Below are positions 10,969 to 21,879 of a stretch of DNA of 64,000 bases, piece by piece. The notes beneath the pieces are model-generated. The model had not been told where the DNA came from. It saw only the letters and a program-made list of their open reading frames with translations, and ran no database searches. The translations under genes were made by a program, and so were the position numbers. Source of the stretch: Omphalotus guepiniiformis (Eukaryota; Basidiomycota; Agaricomycetes; Agaricales; Omphalotaceae); assembly GCA_028554645.1 (NCBI GenBank), contig JAQOOI010000046.1:1-64000 (forward strand). The letters are read 5' to 3'. The number at the start of each line of letters is the position of its first letter. Positions within the stretch are counted from its first letter, which is position 1.

Positions 10969-11864
10969 TCACTCGTTACTTCCCGCAACTCGATGTTTAC
11001 AGTCTGTTCCAGACTCGTTAGTTCTTAGGAACTTCATGTTGAAGTGCAAAGGCAGAAAAGAACTACCCCCATCGTTTTGTGTCGTTTCTTCGCTCACCTC
11101 TTCCCTCTCCCGGTCGCCAGAGGTTGGTGCTGCTCCAAATATATTAGCATGACAAGAAGTTACACGAGCTTCAACACCACTTACCGAGGGCGGCAATTAC
11201 GGATTCTGTCATTGTAGCTATCTTAAATCGATCAGCAAAAGGGTTCTCAGCCTGAGAGTCTCCCTTCGCTAGTTCATAGGGATCGAATGCTTGAGTTGGA
11301 CTGATGACGAGAGAGCGCAATTCTCCCTTCAACATCTTGCCGTGGTCGTACAAAAAGTCAGCACGGATTTTTCTTGATGCTGTCTGTTCCAATCTCAGGT
11401 CATTAGTATCACAAACCAAAAATAGATTCAAATTGCTTACAATAGTCAACGTTTTATCGCGAGCGACTCGCTCCTTGAGTTCGTTTATCATCATCCAGAT
11501 ATCGAAGAATTTGAGCAGATTGCGTCGTTTGGTTCCCAATATCTTGGAAATGTCATGATGCTCTGCGGCGTGTCTGCGAGATCGCAAAGTGTCAATAGAC
11601 GGAGACGAATTGGAACATCGCGACCACTCACTCTTGAGCTCGCTTTGCGAGTGCATCGTAAATTCTTTTATCAGTGTCTGTTTTGACCCAGGCTCCGACT
11701 TGTCCCAGCAAGGTGTGCATCAAATCAATATCTTGCGCTGTAACCTGTAGTACAGCACGCCGTGAGAGCCTGGAAACCAACGAAGCAGTCTTTGGACCAC
11801 TAGCATCCGCAATGAACGAGCCAACGGTACAGACATCTGCTACTACTGTGAGGGGGTCGGTCAT
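10969..11864 (-). CDS. unknown helical protein, four exons
   Basis: Exons 11864-11632, 11573-11441, 11383-11185 and 11129-10969 join in phase through introns of 58, 57 and 55 bp with GTGAGT, GTAAGC and GTAAGT donors and give 241 residues. The frame continues open to 11888 but without ATG, so the ATG giving MTDPLTVVADVCTVG is chosen. The N-terminal third is Ala/Val/Asp-rich, and the middle is helical and charged (LLKFFDIWMMINELKERV). The last exon is acidic and polar (GDREREEVSEETTQND). No transmembrane segment or known motif is seen. The family is not recognised. Four consistent splice junctions argue that this is a real gene. Confidence 0.65.
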
Positions 11865-12254
11865 CGCTTTGTAGGCAGGAAGCTTCAAGACGCTAGAGCC
11901 TCAGATATATATGGTCCTTGGGCTTTTCATTTGACGCCTTGTCTTCGGTAGCATATATGAGGTTGAAAACAATGAAAAGCCTAGAATACCCATGGTGACA
12001 GGACGTATGAATCGGCACTGAATCGGCACTACATCTAGTACGTGTTTGATACTATTACTAGAGTAAATGGCATGCTGGTGGCATGCGTCGTATTCAATGT
12101 TAAGAAAGCTCTGTTTCCCACGATCGAATGTGGGTCCATGTAGGTCTACCAGATAAGGTAATGCTCATTGTTGACTGCTTTGAGCTTTCTGTGGTGTGGG
12201 GTCCCGCTCTTCTCCGGACATTTGGTCACCTTTCCCCTGCACCTCTCTCTGTGG

Positions 12255-13596
12255 ATGTCTGAAGAGCCTCCAGATCGACTTCGAATTTTGGATTACGAGG
12301 AGTTCTGGCGCGACCATTACCACTGGCTCAAAGAATCTGGTTATGAACTTCGTCCTCGATATCATCCTGATTGGGTCGCGTCATGGAAGGGCACAAAGGT
12401 CTCTGTCTTGTGTGAGGATGGATGCCCAGCTTTCGTGAGTGATAACTCAACCGTCCTCAACCTAGTCCTAATAGCAACAGAGTCCCGTCTTTCTGGACGC
12501 CGTCCGTATTGAAGACGGCACAATTGTGATGCTCAGGCGAGCAGACCTACCATCCATATCTGATGAGCTCAAAATAGTGCGCATCTTTTCCTCAGAGCCT
12601 GCGCGTTCCAACCCTCAGAATCATTGTGTACCAACATATGAAAAACTGAGTATTCCAGAGGACCCGGAGAATGTGGTTGTTGTCATGCCATTTCTCGTAC
12701 CCTGGGACCAACCAGCATTCAAAACTTTTGGGGAAGTCGTAGACTTCTTCACCCAGATATTTGAAGTGAGTTATGAGCTCAACAGTGCGGAATCAATGTT
12801 AACTATGAACCAGGGGTTGCAATTCATGCACAGCATGCATGTTGCTCACAAGTGAGTTTCACTATTAACTAGTGAAAGCAGACCGTCCTTTATTCCTGTT
12901 TAGCGATATCAAGTTTGGTAACATAATGATGGATTGGAAACCCTTGTACGATGCACCTCCACACCCCGTTAGTAGCCGCAGGAGACGAGACTGGAAGGGT
13001 TTCGTGAAGACTCGTAGCAGGACAGAACATCCCGTCAAATACTATTTCATTGATTTCGATTTGTCCGAACAATATCTGCCTGAAAATGGCCCACCTCGAC
13101 ATGTCCCAGGGTACGGAGGAGATCAATCTGTTCCAGAATTCAACAAACAGGAACCTTGTGATCCCTTTCCAGTCGACGTCTACTGTTTGGGGAACATGAT
13201 TCGAAGTAGATTCATCGTCGTCTGTATCTTCTGCTGTCAGTCTCACTGTTTTCCGCATCTCATATTTTGTTTTTGCAGGGAGATATGTTCAGCTCGCCAA
13301 AACGTGGGTTCGAATTCATGAACGAACTCGTCACGGATATGACCCAAGAGGATCCTACTAAACGACCGACCATGGACGAGGTTGTTACACGCTTTAATAC
13401 TATAACGAAAGGATTAAGCTCGTTGAAGCTACGATCCCGGATTGCCAGTAAGAAGGAGAACTTGATCAGCCGAGTTTTCCGCACCCCTCTGCATTGGTCA
13501 CGACAAATGGTCTACGTAGCCAAACGGACGCCTGCGATACCAGCAGCTTCATTAAACACTCATTTTTTTGCTCTATTCTCCAATACACCAGGCTAG
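12255..13596 (+). CDS. protein-kinase-fold protein with altered catalytic motifs
   Basis: Exons are 12255-12434, 12481-12765, 12814-12851, 12904 to about 13210, and about 13279-13596. The first three introns (46, 48, 52 bp) keep phase. The order of motifs is kinase-like: an N-terminal FWRDHYHWLKESGYELRPRY block common in agaric proteins of this type, then a catalytic loop HNDIKFGNIMMD, then FIDFDLS in place of DFG, then DVYCLGNMIR (subdomain IX) and DPTKRPTMDEVV. HRD is changed to HND and DFG to DFD. No clear glycine loop or VAIK lysine is seen. It may be a pseudokinase or a divergent enzyme. The fourth intron is uncertain: donor GTAGAT near 13208 and acceptor near 13278 do not keep phase as read, so the exact join is open. 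A longer start at 12168 would need TTG; the ATG at 12255 is preferred. Confidence 0.65.
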
Positions 13597-14065
13597 TTTG
13601 GCTGCCGACTGTCGTTACGCCTATCTCGCTGAAACTTGCTTCATTTGAGTATATACCCTGGATACATTTGTTATTGCATCTTATCTTGACATACATGAAG
13701 CTCGTGAAGTGTATTCATCCCCTGTATGCGAAGTGGGGACATGGGTACTACTTACTGACTTCAAAGTCAGTAGGATCCTGTAGGATTTAATGCTGCCTTA
13801 CCGATGCCAGAGTCAGTTACGCAAAGACGGCACATAGAAACCCGTCAGGACTTCACGCGATCGCCCGACTTCGACAGTTCATTTACGAGAAGGTCTTCAG
13901 ACTACGATGGCCTATGTTCTTGTTTCACTATGGTCTCCTCTAATATAATATCGGCTCGAAGTGCTCACAGACAAAAGCAAGAGCGAGGCAGTTTGAACAT
14001 TGCCGAATGACTATGGAGGACGGTACAAAAGTGAGAAGTTTAGACATACAAACATACGCGTCACA
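13597..14065. other. intergenic, nothing recognised
   Basis: About 0.47 kb between the convergent ends of the kinase-like and RING genes. No motif or repeat was found. Confidence 0.4.
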
Positions 14066-14690
14066 TTATCTACGAGAAGCTGCGCGAGACTTCGGAAGAA
14101 AAGGTGGCCATCGAAATGTCTTGGTAGGAGGCGCTTCAATATCTCGATCCTTCGCCAGCGCTGCTACCGACTGTCTAAGGGAATAGGAGACCACCGGCGG
14201 ACGGTCAATGGTGTTGTTACACATAGCGCACTTCATCGTTTTCCAGCAGCGGCGTTGTTTTTTACGGCGCTGTTCTTCTAAATGGCGAATTGCTTGCCCC
14301 GTCAAACAACTGCCACACATAGTGTGACCACAAGGTAATCTGAAAATCCTGGTCAGTATCTGCGCGAGGGCCGACAATTAAGCTGCATACACGCATGGTT
14401 GCCAAGCTGTGTCCCAGCAAACTGGACACCTGTGCAGATATTCCTGTTCCTCACGAAGAGCCTGAAGAGTAGCCTTGAGGGTCTACAATGATGTGAGGGA
14501 CAAGTGTATCGGAGGAGTTGATTACGCGCACCTGAATTTCAGCTTTAGCTTCGCTCAGTTGCCCTGTTCTGGGTGTGCTGTGCGACGGAGACCGTTGCTG
14601 GGGAAGAGGATTCGGTCGAGATTTGTAGGTTACTAATGGCGTATTATTGGTTTTCAGATCCATCCTAGCTAGTGGATTAGCGTCTTTCAT
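14066..14690 (-). CDS. RING-finger protein (probable E3 ubiquitin ligase)
   Basis: Exons 14690-14532, 14482-14391 and 14348-14066 join in phase through 49 and 42 bp introns. A short helical stretch (AKAEIQTLKATLQALREEQEYL) precedes a C3HC4 RING: CPVCWDTAWQPC, then LPCGHTMCGSC, then a basic loop and CAMC. The cysteine and histidine order fits RING domains that recruit E2 enzymes; the substrate is unknown. The frame upstream of 14690 stays open to 14759 but begins with TTG after a CACAG. Either the ATG at 14690 (giving MKDANPLARMDL) is the start, or an upstream exon is missing. The C terminus is short and basic. The RING call is firm, the N terminus less so. Confidence 0.75.
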
Positions 14691-15002
14691 ACTGGAGTGA
14701 ATTGGAATCAAACCTGTGAATTGAATCTCTGTGTGAGACGGAGTTAGGACACGGCTCAACTGTGGTGAGGTTGAATCAAAGGTTATGGGCTCAATTTCGA
14801 AAGCGCAAGCATTTTATGGTATTCCGATGAAAGAACCGCGCGCGACAAAGAGACAAAGGGGAGGGGAGGAACGTGTGTAACATCTAAAATTCCCGAGGAC
14901 TTCAGATAAGAAAGAGTCCAGGAATGAGCAATATGGGATGAAGGAGACTGGCGGTTCAGACGTATTTTGATGGCATAGACAGAACGTCAGGAATAGGGTA
15001 GA
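14691..15002. other. intergenic upstream of the RING gene
   Basis: About 0.3 kb, presumably containing the promoter of the minus-strand RING gene. No clear element was seen. Confidence 0.3.
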
Positions 15003-15120
15003 GACGAATCGGAAGACGCCAAGTCTTCGCAACTCTCAGCAAAGCCTGAAGCTGAAGCATTGAAGCATTGAAGGCCTGACACCAAGTCAGACAGATTTGG
15101 ACGAAGACACCGAGTCCTCG
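15003..15120 (+). repeat. three-palindrome dispersed repeat, copy 2
   Basis: It begins CGAATCGGAAGACGCCAAG and holds palindromes at 15012-15029, about 15074-15092 and 15102-15120. Compared with copy 3 it has an extra block of about 24 bases of GAAGCATT repeats before the middle palindrome. It is inverted relative to copy 3. Confidence 0.75.
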
Positions 15121-15373
15121 TGATGCTTTCTCGATGGATGATACGATGGGTAGCTATAGTTAGTTGGCTGGACCGAGATAAGATGAACTTGAAAATAGTT
15201 TAAGCGCTTTAGCGCCAAAGCGTGTGAAAAGAGAAAGCGCGCACGATCACGCGCACGAATCACGATGTCGGGGGACGAAGCCTGGTATACGAATTAGAAA
15301 CGCTTGAAGTTCTTCCTCTCAACGGTTCCAATCGCTACTGTCAAATACAAACCTTGATGCCCACGAAACATCA
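15121..15373. other. spacer between inverted repeat copies
   Basis: A 253 bp spacer with no ORF or recognised element. Together with the flanking copies it could form a large hairpin or be the body of a small foldback element. Confidence 0.35.
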
Positions 15374-15461
15374 CGAGGACTTGGCGTCTTCGTCGATATT
15401 TGTCTGACTTGGTGTCAGGCTTTGCTGAGAATTGTGAAGACTAGGTGTCTTCCGATTCGTC
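15374..15461 (-). repeat. three-palindrome dispersed repeat, copy 3 (inverted)
   Basis: The reverse complement reads CGAATCGGAAGACACC, then CTCAGCAAAGCCTGACACC, then CGAAGACGCCAAGTCCTCG. It matches copy 2 in order, with few substitutions. Confidence 0.75.
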
Positions 15462-16060
15462 GTTGCATTGGGCCTTCATCGTCGTTTCACTATATGCGCG
15501 TTATCTCTGTCGCCTATACCCCTTCGATTTAACTCAAAATACACCGGAACATGCGTCATATCATCTGATATCTCTACATTGACACCATTATCGACGTTGG
15601 GCGACGTCGGAGCTGATGAATAGTGCTTGACTTAAAACACATTCTCGGTATTTCCAAAATCTTTCTAACTCTCAGAATTCACTAACTAACTGAATCTCGA
15701 TAGTTGAATGCCCCCTCTTAACCCGGCCGCCGAGTCATGAAGTGTAATTGAACTCACTAGGTATGGTCATCCTTCTTGCCTCTCATTTTATGTCCTTCCG
15801 TTGTCCTTGGTGGAAGGCGTGCGCTAACCTTTGACTCGACAGAAATTCTAGTCGACAGATGAAGACTCGTAATGGAAAATTCATCGATCGAGTTGATGAG
15901 TTTCGAAGAGCATGGATCCCTAGCACTATGAAGCGCTAGACTAGACGACAGATGCATCGATGCAGACTCCCACCGGAAATTGAAGTTTTGTTCCTGCTTT
16001 CGTCGTCTTTAGTGCTTCAAAATCATATAGGCAACGTTTGGTCAAACGCCGTTGAATTCG
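15462..16060. other. intergenic, nothing recognised
   Basis: About 0.6 kb without a supported gene or repeat. Confidence 0.35.
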
Positions 16061-16560
16061 TTCGAACCTCTGGGTTTGAGTTGTTTTGGGTGAGTTTAAT
16101 GCCATCCGTCGGTTGATATGTACTAACTGTTGCGTACAGGCACGTTAGATGGATATATATATGTTGTTTTCATACACCCTACATGAGAGGCCAGCGCGAG
16201 AACTACGTTTATTGGTTTTGAATGCCTCGACGTCCGCCGTCAACGTGCTGGAAAATGTCTTGGCGGCGACCAACATATCACTGGCGGTATGTGATGACTT
16301 GGTGCCCGGTTGGTTCAGCGTCACCAGCTTGGTGATGGTTGTGGAGACCTAATACTGGAACGCTTGCTCACCGTTGGCCGCGGTTATTTTTACGTCAGAG
16401 CTGGTGAGTTGGGTTGTAGACTTGGACCCCATTCATTTATGCTGATTGCTCAGGCAGGAATGTTCAGAACCTCTATTTTTGTTTTTTGGATTTGTAGAAT
16501 AGGTTTCCCGTCCGACAATAGGTTTCCCATCCGACGTCGGTCGAAGCCGTGTTTTTGGGT
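16061..16560 (+). repeat. dispersed repeat R1, longest copy, upstream of the RasGAP relic
   Basis: This contains both the 5' block shared with 6816-6960 and the 3' blocks shared with 3235-3590. A plus-strand frame after a GTACAG acceptor starts MDIYMLFSYTLHERPAREL and continues in hydrophobic and polar sequence with NVLAATNISLAV-like and WFSVTSLVMVVE-like pieces. It looks like a decayed family of membrane or small proteins; I do not recognise it. Confidence 0.6.
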
Positions 16561-16620
16561 TTAGATATCATAATGCAATTGCGTTCAGAGCAAACAAAAC
16601 ATGCATCATGGACTTGAGGC

Positions 16621-18240
16621 ATGGATTGCTGCCGCAGCGCCGATCTCAAGTTATTCAAGCTCTTCTACTCTTTGTCACACCTAGTAAGCGCAAACACGGA
16701 AAGTGGTTTCAAAAACTGTCTTCCCTTGGCCTACAATGAACACAATTGCAAAAGAACTATCTTTGCGCATGTTTTTGCGCGAGTCATGAGTCAAGGTACC
16801 AAGTTCGATCCTGAGGAACGATCTAGCCCAGTAAACGGTCAACATCGGCTGTCGACAGCGAGTACAATTATTTTCGTGTTTACCCCTACTAATTTTGGTC
16901 TTCTCTAGTTGACGAGGGAATCAGATGTGAGTTCGCTTCAGATAAATTGCTTGTATATGCTTACTTGGTGCTAAGATGACACTGGTTGTTGCTGTTTGCG
17001 AGACCTGTCCACCAGGAGGCGTGGAGTCCATGATATCCGTTCTTCTTAACTTATTTGATACTAGAGCGTCTCTCATGAAGCTGGTGATAGTCATGATTGA
17101 CCGCGAAGTGGCGCATACCGGTGCGTTTAATTTATTCGTATAACGAAATAAACTTACTTCGTGCAGAAAATGAGGCTTTACTTTTCCGCAGCAACAGTAC
17201 CTGTACCCGCTTCTTGTCTGCATTTGCGAAGATCCATGGGTACAACTATCTGCGGGGTCTTGTCATGCCTCTTATCAAGTGCATGGAGTCTTTGCCTCCC
17301 GGGCGGGTACGAGTCGGATCCGGCCAAAGTGGGAGAACAAGATGTCATACAAAACCGAAAGGATATCGCTTTCGTAGCCAAATTGTTTCTTGATAGCATC
17401 ACAGCTTCCACAGAGGCCCTGCCTTCGTGAGTACTCAGAATTTCGGCTTGTCATGATCTAATGATGCCTTCCAGCGCATCTTTCGTGAGATTTGCGTGCA
17501 CATAGCTAAGACAGTGTCAGTATTGCGAATCTTTGAAATTTCTATATATTGACGATTATTTACAGTTCCCAGCGGTGGCCGGATGCCAAGTTTGCTGCTC
17601 CTGGGGCATTTGTGTTTCTTCGGTATGACTAAGTCGCAACAGAATGCTGCTGTTCCTGACTCCACCATAGATTTATTTCCCTTGCGGGAGTCGCTCCTGA
17701 AACGATAGACCTTGAGATACCGGGAGATGGTCTACGTCGTGGTTTGACTCTCATTGCGAAGATCATTCAAAACCTAACATCGCTCATGTCACACGCTTCT
17801 TGAGTGAATTCAACGTGAGTCATGCTAATTGCAATATTGGGCATTGTAATTCATTCATTTGACTAGCGATACAATCTGGGCGAAGACGACGACGGCGACG
17901 AGCGGTTGGGCACGACATCTGATGACACCGACATTCTGGTGTTGCATCGTTTCTTCGTTAAGCATGCTGATAAAACAGGAAAAGCGTTGCTCAGTACGCC
18001 GAAAGCCTCTGCAGAAGGTGATACTTCCGCGGTCAATAGCAAGAGAGCTTGGGATCATCTTTGCACATTTCTTGTAGATCTTGGGTCCCCGATGGAAGTC
18101 CCAAAGATCTCTTCTCTAGACAAGAAGAACCATCGCGAATATAAGGAATTGATGGCTAGATGTGCCTATCGATCGACAGAGTCCGTTCAAGACATACTCC
18201 TTGTAGCTGCACCACCCAGGGCAATTAGTGACTGTTTGTG
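16621..18240 (+). pseudogene. neurofibromin/IRA-type Ras GTPase-activating protein segment, decayed
   Basis: Reading across frames gives the RasGAP region of a neurofibromin/Ira-like protein, which switches off Ras. Pieces in order are LVSANTESGFKNCLPLAYNE and RTIFAHVFARVMSQGTKFD (about 16690-16815), SMISVLLNLFDTRASLMKL (about 17025-17090), FRSNSTCTRFLSAFAKIHGY (about 17185-17245), YESDPAKVGEQDV (about 17310-17350), IFREICVHIAKTV (about 17480-17515), KFAAPGAFVFLR and FISLAGVAPETIDLEIPG (17585-17725), and DDTDILVLHRFFVKHADKTG (about 17920-17980). A frameshift lies near 17300. Several introns remain recognisable (for example GTATGACTAAG...CATAG near 17620-17668), so it is not a retrocopy. The remaining thousands of bases of such a gene are missing at both ends. 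Confidence 0.8.
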
Positions 18241-18264
18241 GCAAGCTCATGATGCTGACTCACT

Positions 18265-19185
18265 GTCGCAGAGGACCAAATTATTGCGTCGCTAATTGTC
18301 GTTACTTTCGTGGCGATCTTTCTCCTTCGCGAGTGGATCGCGCAGAATGCGAGACCGGGAGTGTTTGATGACGAAAGAATACCGGTCCCGAACCCTAATC
18401 AAGATGTGTTGCAAGTTCCTCCAGCGGCTCAGGCCCCAGCACCACAGAGACGCAATGCACTTTCTGGTGTGAGAGGAGATGATGATCCCAATGGACCTGC
18501 GGAGGTGGCCGCGCCTAGACAGCGCATGGACGTAAATGCGCGCTTAGCGCTTGCTCAGACACAATTGGAAGCTGTTCGGGCCCTTCACGCTCTAAGAACG
18601 GTGGAGCGAGAGAACAAGGTGTTGAACGAGGATGAAGAATTGGCGAGGGTACAGCGTGCTCAGCGACTGGGGTGGTCGGCTATTGAGTTCGCCCCTCCAC
18701 AAGGGCAAGAAATGGAAGAAGAGCTTGATCGAGTCGCAGCGAAAGCCAGGCGAAGGAGCGGCTGAAAAGAAGGAGTTTTGCAAGGCGTTTACATATCGCC
18801 AGACAGAGTGGTGCCAGATGGAGACAGGAGATGGGAAGTCTGCCCGTTCCAGATGGAGCTTTTGAGGGGAAGGGTCAGCAGCAATCTATCCCACAATCTC
18901 CGGGCTCTGCAGCACTCTGTCTTCATCTTCGTCTAACCCAACTCCTCGTTCAAGCGTTTCACCCTCTCCTGCCTTGTTTCCTGATGTCCTACTTGAGCGA
19001 CCGAACGGACCGATACCTTTTTCATTCGTATTCCGTCCGCCTTTGTCTACTGCCACCGACTCTACCCTTGGAAATACGAGTCTTACATCATCTTCTCCCG
19101 CTGTGTCCAGTCCTTCCGCCACTTCTGCACCTGTTATCCAGTCGCATACGTTTTCAATGCCTTTATACGCCTTAGACTCTTAGCT
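18265..19185 (+). pseudogene. SSM4: DOA10/SSM4-type ER ubiquitin ligase segment, decayed
   Basis: A plus-strand frame reads IIASLIVVTFVAIFLLREW then IAQNARPGVFDDERI, which is the first membrane segment and following region of DOA10/SSM4 (MARCH6) proteins just after their RING-CH domain. The frame then runs through a charged stretch (MDVNARLALAQTQLEAVRAL to AAKARRRSG, stop at about 18763). After a frame change, Ser/Pro/Thr-rich sequence with ERPNGPIPFSF (about 18995-19030) also fits the family. The RING-CH domain and the many later membrane segments are absent. It abuts the RasGAP relic with about 25 bp between them. Two or more frameshifts make a working product unlikely. The family name rests on memory of the NARPGVF region. 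Confidence 0.7.
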
Positions 19186-19415
19186 GAGCGGGAGTACGTC
19201 TACGCCTTCATCGTCAGTTCGTCGTCCACCCCTGCCGAGTACGACAAGTGTCCGGTTGTACAGATTTCTGTCGGCATGAAGTAAGGTGTACCCTGGACCA
19301 GAAAGATGGAGTCACTACACAGATAACGAAAAGAAGATCAGCTCACATTTTTTGGGTCTGAATCACCATCCGGAGAGAACGGTTTGGCTTATTCAAGGTC
19401 TGCTAATATACCTCG
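19186..19415. other. possible continuation of the DOA10 relic, otherwise blank
   Basis: A short stretch with Pro/Ser-coding frames that could extend the relic. No firm call. Confidence 0.25.
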
Positions 19416-19995
19416 GTTACCAACGGCATACCACAACACATAGCCAGTGCTTATATCCCGGTGCACCCATCCTGCAAGATACATTATAAGGAGACCTGAG
19501 TTGCACATCTGTTAGCCTTGACATTGTAAACCGAACTTCACATTGACAACTCACCGGTGATAGCACCTTGGAGAGCGTTCATGGCGTCGTCGAAGGTTTC
19601 TGTATCAGCCACCTTTACACACACTTCTTCGAATACCACTCGGTATTGAAATTTCGGAGAAAATGTTCGGACACGTTCGCTGTACATCGGTATCCCAGCA
19701 AGCGCTATAGTGGTATCACCTTCGCCATCAAATAATGTTGTGTCTTGTTCAGCTTGATGAGCAACCTGCCTCGACGTCTTCCCTTTACACTCCCACTTTA
19801 TCGTGAGGAAATGTTTCTTGTACCAGTTCTCTTCGAGCAAATTTCGGACGAGCTTTCTCTCTCTATCTTTCAATTGTTGGAATTCCGTGGGATCTTCCTG
19901 TGAGATGTCCGCGTCCGCTAATCGAGTTCTGAATTCCAACATGGTATCTTCGAGGGTGTGGAGAACCTTACGGTGAACATTCTTCGTGGATCATT
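19416..19995 (-). CDS. unknown charged helical protein, partial model
   Basis: A minus-strand exon from about 19980 to 19554 encodes NVHRKVLHTLEDTMLEFRTR and continues through a charged, helical region (EFQQLKDRERKLVRNLLEEN) to a mixed alpha/beta-looking C-terminal part. A GTGAGT donor follows at about 19554, and a short last exon after an ACAG acceptor near 19512 could end at about 19418. The exon may begin at an acceptor in CACGAAG near 19980, with earlier exons not found. It is about 150-175 residues as seen. No family is recognised. The longest single frame starts at the ATG at 19942. Confidence 0.45.
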
Positions 19996-20539
19996 GTCCA
20001 AAATATGAGAAGCAGCGCTAGCAAGTCGGCGTCGGATCTACAATATACAACTTGGGCGCCATTTGCTCTCTCTATTCGTTGAGATATTCAATTGTCTCAA
20101 TATAAACTCCAACAGCTGGCAACTGCTATATCGACAGAGTCGCTCTGGGTCACTGGACGATGCAGTCAGAAGTTTCATCCGGTAGGACGACTTGAGGATA
20201 CAGAGGATACACAGACGTGGGACTTGGGTTCGAGAACGGGGGGACCGATCTACCGATGGAGCATCAAGCGCGGGAGTTAGGGATGTACGATCACATCTCT
20301 CGAGGAGGTTGAGTACATTGTATTCATGGTTTATGACGCTGAAAAAGTAGGGGGTGCTCGAGACTTATGCCGGTGAAAGGTTTGTCAAGAGACGAGTTCG
20401 AAGGATGACAATGTAGAGTATTCGTTGCAATATGCGAAGAATTCATTTTGGTACATATTTTACCAATTGCCTCAGCTAATGCAAGGCGAATCAGCAAGGA
20501 AATCGATGCGTAGCAAGATGCACATACTGATTCACAAAG
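19996..20539. other. intergenic, no gene recognised
   Basis: About 0.5 kb. It may hold the missing first exon(s) of the 19416-19995 gene. Confidence 0.3.
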
Positions 20540-20960
20540 TCACCATCGACTCTCGTCCTCGTCTTCGTCCTCGTCTTCGTCCTCGTCACCTTCTCCTACA
20601 TCCCAGAAGATCAAGGTCACAATGATCGTGGCAATCAAAAGGGCTATAACAATGTCGACCTTGACGATTGTGACGTGAAGAACTTCCAGTATAGTCAGAG
20701 GCGACGTACGTCGGTAGCGCGAAAAAAGGTAATGATACAGCAAAATATGATGCCCATGTAAAACTAAACGATGTCAATTGTAGGAAATGCTGGGAGAGGC
20801 CAAAACGTACATTGACAAGACATCCGTGAACGCATATTTTCATCTCCACAATAATCTCGACACGATCGCCGTTGAATTGCATCACCCAATCTCCATGGGC
20901 GTTGTTAAAGTTTCCTCCGTCGATCTCAAAGTCGTTAGCACCGTTGAACATGTAAGCCAT
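20540..20960 (-). CDS. small tail-anchored or single-pass protein with acidic tail
   Basis: The ATG at 20960 opens MAYMFNGANDFEIDGG, followed by NFNNAHGDWV. The nFxIDGGxFNN pattern is one I associate with short N-terminal modules of many agaric proteins. The exon probably ends near 20790 at a GTACGT donor. A second exon near 20695-20540 encodes a hydrophobic segment (about 20 residues, IVIALLIATIIVTLIFW) followed by a run of Asp-Glu repeats encoded by (TCGTCC/TCGTCT)n and a stop. Both exons look coding, but the exact junction was not resolved. Function is unknown. Confidence 0.45.
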
Positions 20961-21879
20961 GGCGATAGAGTGACGAAAGTTGAGGGTGGTCTAGCGGGTG
21001 AGGTGGCGGTGACGATTGACGGTTTGGGCAACGGCGTGCGCAGGCGTTCACTGCAAACACAAACATCATGTTGACATACAACATTACAACATACAATGAA
21101 TTACTCTCTTGAACACACTCGCCAGAGGAATCGCTGTAATAGGTTTCTGTGGGCAAGGTACTGACATTGGTAGCAATCCCAAGTGATTTGCGCTCTGCAG
21201 CGAATTTGATTACCCGCGAAACCGTACGAATCCTAAGAACGCGTTCAATGGGTTCTTTGCTAGTCAAGACACCAAAATAAGCTGTACTCTCAGTGAAACT
21301 GTGCTCTGCAGCGCATATAATCAACGCCGTATGGACTCGAAGCTCAGCTCGGGCTCTCATTAGCTCTGTATATCGAATTGTACGATATTCTCTTCACCTC
21401 TTCTACCATCTACGCTGATTTCGTATCTTGCAGAACGGAGCGGCGTAGCTCGAGGTGGCACGGTTACGTTCAATTTCCAGAACGAACCATCGATTTTCCC
21501 TTTTTTTGGAACCAAGATGATGATGACGAAGTCTCCCATTATTCGATGTCTTGTCTATCATGTTTACCGCCCGAGCCAAGCTATTGTTGGGCGATAACAA
21601 CGGTCTGACGAAAGGTGATGAACGGCGAAGCTCATGGCTCACACTGAAATGGAAGCATACCTCGAAAAGTATTCTGGCGTTATGCTTTATTTGAAGGAAA
21701 CGGATGAAAGTGTGTATGGTAGATTGTGTGCGGTCCGTATAATTCTTGATTTCACCTGACTTGTCCCTCACTCTCACTCAACCAACATCCTATGCAACTA
21801 ATCTGGTCTTCAGCCTTGTGCTTGATGAGCTCGCACCATTGCTCTACAGGAGGACGAAATTCTGACAGATTTCTAAGGA
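20961..21879. other. minus-strand open frames, unresolved
   Basis: Two minus-strand frames (21360-20935 and 21777-21403) contain stretches that look coding, such as HSFTESTAYFGVLTSKEPIE, and possible GTATGC and GTAATT donors. They could not be joined into a single model. A decayed or incompletely read gene upstream of the 20540-20960 gene is possible. Confidence 0.3.

Noticed and set aside
11171..11656. 161-codon ORF as a single exon
   Set aside because: It reads through a 57 bp intron that is a multiple of three; the spliced model fits better.
16061..16560. Assignment of R1 to a DUF6533-type membrane protein
   Set aside because: The TYALHER-like resemblance is too short to support the family name.
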